Shown here: piece by piece, positions 61,965-64,000 of the stretch
How the letters are laid out: every line of letters starts with the position of its first letter
Position numbering within the stretch: the first letter of the stretch is position 1
NCBI GenBank assembly: GCA_020632635.1
Contig: JACKFE010000002.1
Coordinates: forward strand, 248,001 to 312,000
Length of the DNA stretch: 64,000 nt
Direction: 5' to 3'
Source: Nitrospiraceae bacterium
Lineage (GTDB): Bacteria; Nitrospirota; Nitrospiria; Nitrospirales; UBA8639
The notes under the pieces: model-generated
Seen by the model: the letters and a program-made list of their open reading frames with translations, nothing else
What the model was told of the DNA's origin: nothing
Databases searched by the model: none
Made by a program: the position numbers and the translations under genes

Positions 61965-62022
61965 GTAGGGTGGGCACTGCCCACCGGTTCACATAATATA
62001 GGCGGGCCATGCCCGCCCTACC
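61965..62022. repeat. REP pair 2
   Basis: GTAGGGTGGGCACTGCCCACC followed by GGCGGGCCATGCCCGCC and CTACC, upstream of vapB. Together with the following sequence it repeats the layout at 61077-61236. This and REP pair 3 fill most of the 344-base gap 61865-62208. Confidence 0.85.
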
Positions 62023-62068
62023 ATTCCTTTCACGGGATCAGGGGAGGAAACGGGTGCAGAAAAGGTTT

Positions 62069-62148
62069 GTGTCCTGAAGAGACACACGAACCACAGACTA
62101 GCCTTTTCTCCCCCAACCCCAAATTCATCAAATACCATGTTTGAGTTT
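62069..62148 (+). repeat. 80-bp direct repeat, right copy
   Basis: Second copy of the 61157-61236 unit, differing at about a dozen scattered positions, immediately before REP pair 3. Confidence 0.8.
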
Positions 62149-62206
62149 GTAGGGTGGGCACCGCCCACCTGTTCAAACGATTTTGGCGGGCCGTGCCCGC
62201 CCTACC
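62149..62206. repeat. REP pair 3 (RAYT 3' side)
   Basis: GTAGGGTGGGCACCGCCCACC and GGCGGGCCGTGCCCGCC, ending two bases before the RAYT stop codon. With REP pair 4 it brackets the RAYT gene. Confidence 0.85.
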
Positions 62207-62208
62207 AC

Positions 62209-62757
62209 TCACTCGCCAAACGCATGAGACTCGGCCAAATCGACTTGCTCTCCCCAATCAATAGGGTACATTCCTTGGGCCACAAATCGATGAAAAGATG
62301 AATACGGCCAATCTTGCACGCGGTCGACTAGCCCATGTTTGACGGGATTGTAATGAATATAGTCGAGATGGATTCGGAAATCGGCCTCATCTCGTATCAC
62401 ATGCTCCCAAAATCGCCGTTGCCAGATGGCCGCCTCCCGTTTACGAGAATCACCGTTGGAACAACATCCTTTTGGTCGAAGGAAAGAACGGGCTTCCTTA
62501 GAGAATTTGGCCTTAATCAATCCCCACCGTTTTGAGTAGTCGGCATCACCCTCAGGTAAGGTCCAAACACAATGCCAGTGATCAGGAAGAGACACCCAGG
62601 CCTCCAGGGAAAAAGAATGGGCCAATTGCACCTCCCGAATCACATTGGCAAGGATGGTTCGGCAATGAGGATCGGTGAGAAAGGGTTGGCGAGCATGAGT
62701 GACAACCGTAAAGAAGTAGGTGCCGCCCGGAATACGCGCTCGACGATATTGGGGCAT
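62209..62757 (-). CDS. REP-associated tyrosine transposase (RAYT), IS200/IS605-like
   Basis: A 182-residue Y1-HUH family protein starting MPQYRRARIPGGTYFFTVVT. The HUH motif is SLPDHWHCVW (His60 and His62) and the nucleophile Tyr candidates are in LDYIHYNPVKHGL (Tyr133/136). Longer frames to 62910 run through REP DNA and are not used. REP pair 4 ends 11 bases upstream of the start and REP pair 3 lies two bases downstream of the stop, a classic RAYT and REP arrangement. It probably acts on these hairpins. Confidence 0.9.
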   Translation of the reverse strand: MPQYRRARIPGGTYFFTVVTHARQPFLTDPHCRTILANVIREVQLAHSFSLEAWVSLPDHWHCVWTLPEGDADYSKRWGLIKAKFSKEARSFLRPKGCCSNGDSRKREAAIWQRRFWEHVIRDEADFRIHLDYIHYNPVKHGLVDRVQDWPYSSFHRFVAQGMYPIDWGEQVDLAESHAFGE

Positions 62758-62768
62758 AAAGACGCTTC

Positions 62769-62826
62769 GTAGGGTGGGCACCGCCCACCTGTTCAAATCA
62801 TATTGGCGGGCCATGCCCGCCCTACC
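62769..62826. repeat. REP pair 4 (RAYT 5' side)
   Basis: GTAGGGTGGGCACCGCCCACC and GGCGGGCCATGCCCGCC, ending CTACC, 11 bases upstream of the RAYT start codon. Confidence 0.85.
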
Positions 62827-62845
62827 ATTCCTGAAAAAAGATTTC

Positions 62846-62866
62846 GTAGGGTGGGCAGAGCCCACC
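62846..62866. repeat. Half REP
   Basis: GTAGGGTGGGCAGAGCCCACC, the first hairpin of the REP pair alone, without the second. Confidence 0.7.
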
Positions 62867-62925
62867 TTGGCAAATGATATTGAGTTTTGGAAGAGTTTTG
62901 TGGAGAACAAAACAACAGGCCAGAG

Positions 62926-63156
62926 TCAGGAGACCGAAACCTCTTTTAATTTCTCCGCAATCCACACTTTAATCACCGCCTGCCGCGTCACGCCCAACCG
63001 CTGCGCTTCTTTATCTAAGGAATCAACCATCCATGCTGGAAAATCGACGTTGACCCTCCGCTGTCCGTGGCCAGGACGAGTAGCCTGCTGGAGATCCAAA
63101 TATTGTGTGACATTTTCTCCCGCATCGAACTGCTCATCGAAATTTTTCGCTTTCAT
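62926..63156 (-). CDS. brnA: BrnA-like CopG-family antitoxin
   Basis: A 76-residue ribbon-helix-helix protein (RRVNVDFPAWMVDSLDKEAQRL, then TRQAVIKVWIAEKLKE). It overlaps the upstream toxin gene by 23 bases. In BrnTA systems toxin precedes antitoxin, as here, and the antitoxin represses the operon. The AGTATAAT palindrome upstream of brnT is its likely operator. Confidence 0.8.
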   Translation of the reverse strand: MKAKNFDEQFDAGENVTQYLDLQQATRPGHGQRRVNVDFPAWMVDSLDKEAQRLGVTRQAVIKVWIAEKLKEVSVS

Positions 63157-63406
63157 ACCACTCCACCTCCTCCAGTCGAGCAGGTCGAACAGAAATCAAT
63201 CGAATGCGGCCTGTTCGAATGGTGATAATAGCCGACCAATGCTTATTACCAATTTTTCCAATCACCACGAAACGGGGTTCGTCACTCGTCTTGGCTGGAA
63301 TTTCAAGCCGGTCGAGGTCATCCCACAACGCCTGAGCGTCAACAAAATCAATTCCATGCTTGGCACGGTTACTGGCATGCTTCTCAATATCGTACTCAAA
63401 CTCCAT
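63134..63406 (-). CDS. brnT: BrnT-like RNase toxin
   Basis: A 90-residue small toxin with the BrnT layout: MEFEYDIEKHASNRAKHGIDF near the N-terminus, FVVIGKIGNKHWSAIITIR in the middle and RIRLISVRPARLEEVEWYE at the end. First gene of the pair; the coding end overlaps brnA. Confidence 0.88.
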   Translation of the reverse strand: MEFEYDIEKHASNRAKHGIDFVDAQALWDDLDRLEIPAKTSDEPRFVVIGKIGNKHWSAIITIRTGRIRLISVRPARLEEVEWYESEKFR

Positions 63407-63409
63407 AAC

Positions 63410-63426
63410 AGTATAATAATTATACT
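63410..63426. promoter_or_regulatory. Perfect palindrome overlapping the brnTA promoter
   Basis: AGTATAAT-A-ATTATACT, a 17-base perfect palindrome 4 bases upstream of the brnT ATG. On the minus strand it contains a perfect TATAAT (complement of 63419-63424). A candidate autorepression operator for BrnA, though the -35 is weak. Confidence 0.55.
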
Positions 63427-63597
63427 CTTTTTATTGCATAATTCCATTATACCCGTACTAAATACGATAATATTCACCAGGCAAGAGCCGTCTGCTGGAA
63501 AAACTTCCCACCCCTTGTTTGCGTTCGTCCTGCAAGGGGCCAATGGCTTGCTTCATCCGGCAGAGAACAAATTACCTGTTTCATTCGGATAAAATTG

Positions 63598-63654
63598 GTA
63601 GGGTGGGCACCGCCCACCTGTTCAAATGATACTGGCGGGCCATGCCCGCCCTAC
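63598..63654. repeat. REP pair 5
   Basis: GTAGGGTGGGCACCGCCCACC followed by GGCGGGCCATGCCCGCCCTAC, between brnT and the hepT gene. It occupies part of the 274-base gap 63407-63680. Confidence 0.85.
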
Positions 63655-63680
63655 TCTTCTCCCTCTCGCAAAACGGCTTC

Positions 63681-64000
63681 TTACTCTTGTTTCTCAAAAT
63701 ATTTTTCCAGCACCGAACACACGTGAGGAACATGGATCGTCGCGACGTCCCAAATAATTTTGGGGTTCACGTTACCGTAATCGTGTGACACGATGTTGCG
63801 CATACCACGCATTTGGCGAAAGGAAAGTTGGGGGAGGGATTGTTTGGTTTCTTCATCCAAATGAGCCGTCGCTTCTCCTATAATCTCAATTCGCCTGACG
63901 ACCGCATCTTGTTTTTGCTGATCGGTGCAGAAGGCCGCTTCCGTAGTGTCTTGGACATAGGAAATAATGAGGCGACCTGCCTGAAGAATGTCACGGAGGC
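63681..64000 (-). CDS. hepT: HepT-like (DUF86) RNase toxin, 5' end cut by window edge
   Basis: About 106 residues at the C-terminal end of a HEPN-fold protein reading from the window edge to a stop at 63681. The diagnostic R-x4-H-x-Y is RNIVSHDY within RQMRGMRNIVSHDYGN. The usual MntA nucleotidyltransferase partner would lie beyond the window. Start not visible. Confidence 0.88.
   Translation of the reverse strand, partial: LRDILQAGRLIISYVQDTTEAAFCTDQQKQDAVVRRIEIIGEATAHLDEETKQSLPQLSFRQMRGMRNIVSHDYGNVNPKIIWDVATIHVPHVCSVLEKYFEKQE

Noticed and set aside
61865..61984. Upstream extension of the vapB antitoxin frame
   Set aside because: The extra 40 residues come from REP DNA (GSAHPTK-like translation), as in several other apparent frames crossing these repeats.
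1..64000. CRISPR arrays, tRNA and rRNA genes
   Set aside because: No regularly spaced direct repeats and no cloverleaf or rRNA-like sequence recognised by reading; the REP pairs are irregularly spaced and palindromic, so not CRISPR.

Overview
The window is a chromosomal segment of a Gram-negative bacterium that looks like a Nitrospira-type member of the Nitrospirota. Three things point there: outer-membrane biogenesis genes (lptF, lptG, a bamD-like lipoprotein gene), a complete System I cytochrome c maturation operon, and a dispersed palindrome and REP style that I associate with Nitrospira. This is an inference from gene content, not from a marker gene. Base composition is close to half GC by eye, apart from one clearly AT-rich gene at 55.5-57.5 kb.

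Bases 1 to about 14.3 kb look like a lipid locus. All five activities established for ceramide synthesis in Caulobacter crescentus have a candidate here: serine palmitoyltransferase, a dedicated acyl carrier protein, a fatty acyl-AMP ligase/acyl-ACP synthetase, a ceramide-reductase-like SDR, and a GNAT-type bacterial ceramide synthase. With them are a His-box lipid hydroxylase, a DAGK-type lipid kinase, a CDP-alcohol phosphotransferase with a nucleotidyltransferase-like N-terminus, two more nucleotidyltransferases, a metallophosphoesterase, a HIT protein, and the LptF/LptG exporter subunits. The acyl-AMP ligase gene is preceded by a near-perfect sigma-54 promoter with correct spacing. The picture is a sphingolipid locus with candidate headgroup and transport genes.

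From 14.3 to about 25.6 kb the theme is surface glycan. neuA-neuB-neuC follow the serine palmitoyltransferase gene on the same strand. After them come a surface-carbohydrate biosynthesis protein, two Fe(II)/2-oxoglutarate oxygenase-like proteins, a methyltransferase, an ELM1-family protein and two membrane-anchored SGNH-hydrolase-like proteins.

From 25.6 to 48.2 kb the genes are mainly housekeeping: lspA/ileS (overlapping), nadA, a TPP riboswitch with terminator controlling thiC and a histidine-type thi4, a TPR/receiver/ygfZ trio, a DMT permease, a 2[4Fe-4S] ferredoxin, smc, ispH, a fabH-like gene, bamD, and a tlpA-ccdA pair. From 48.5 to 55.5 kb lies a ccm operon (A, B, C, an OB-fold/CcmD-like fusion, E, F, G, H, I).

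The end of ccmI marks the start of an accessory zone. A 668-aa P-loop ATPase with a C-terminal PD-(D/E)XK-like nuclease domain, AT-rich, is bracketed by a 35-bp imperfect direct repeat of the ccmI 3' end, as if it had been inserted there. A CopD-like protein, a long palindrome and two unusual methyltransferases follow. From 61 to 64 kb is a repeat-rich patch with vapBC, a REP-associated tyrosine transposase (RAYT) and its REP hairpins, brnTA and the start of a hepT gene. I found no rRNA or tRNA genes, CRISPR arrays or complete insertion sequences.
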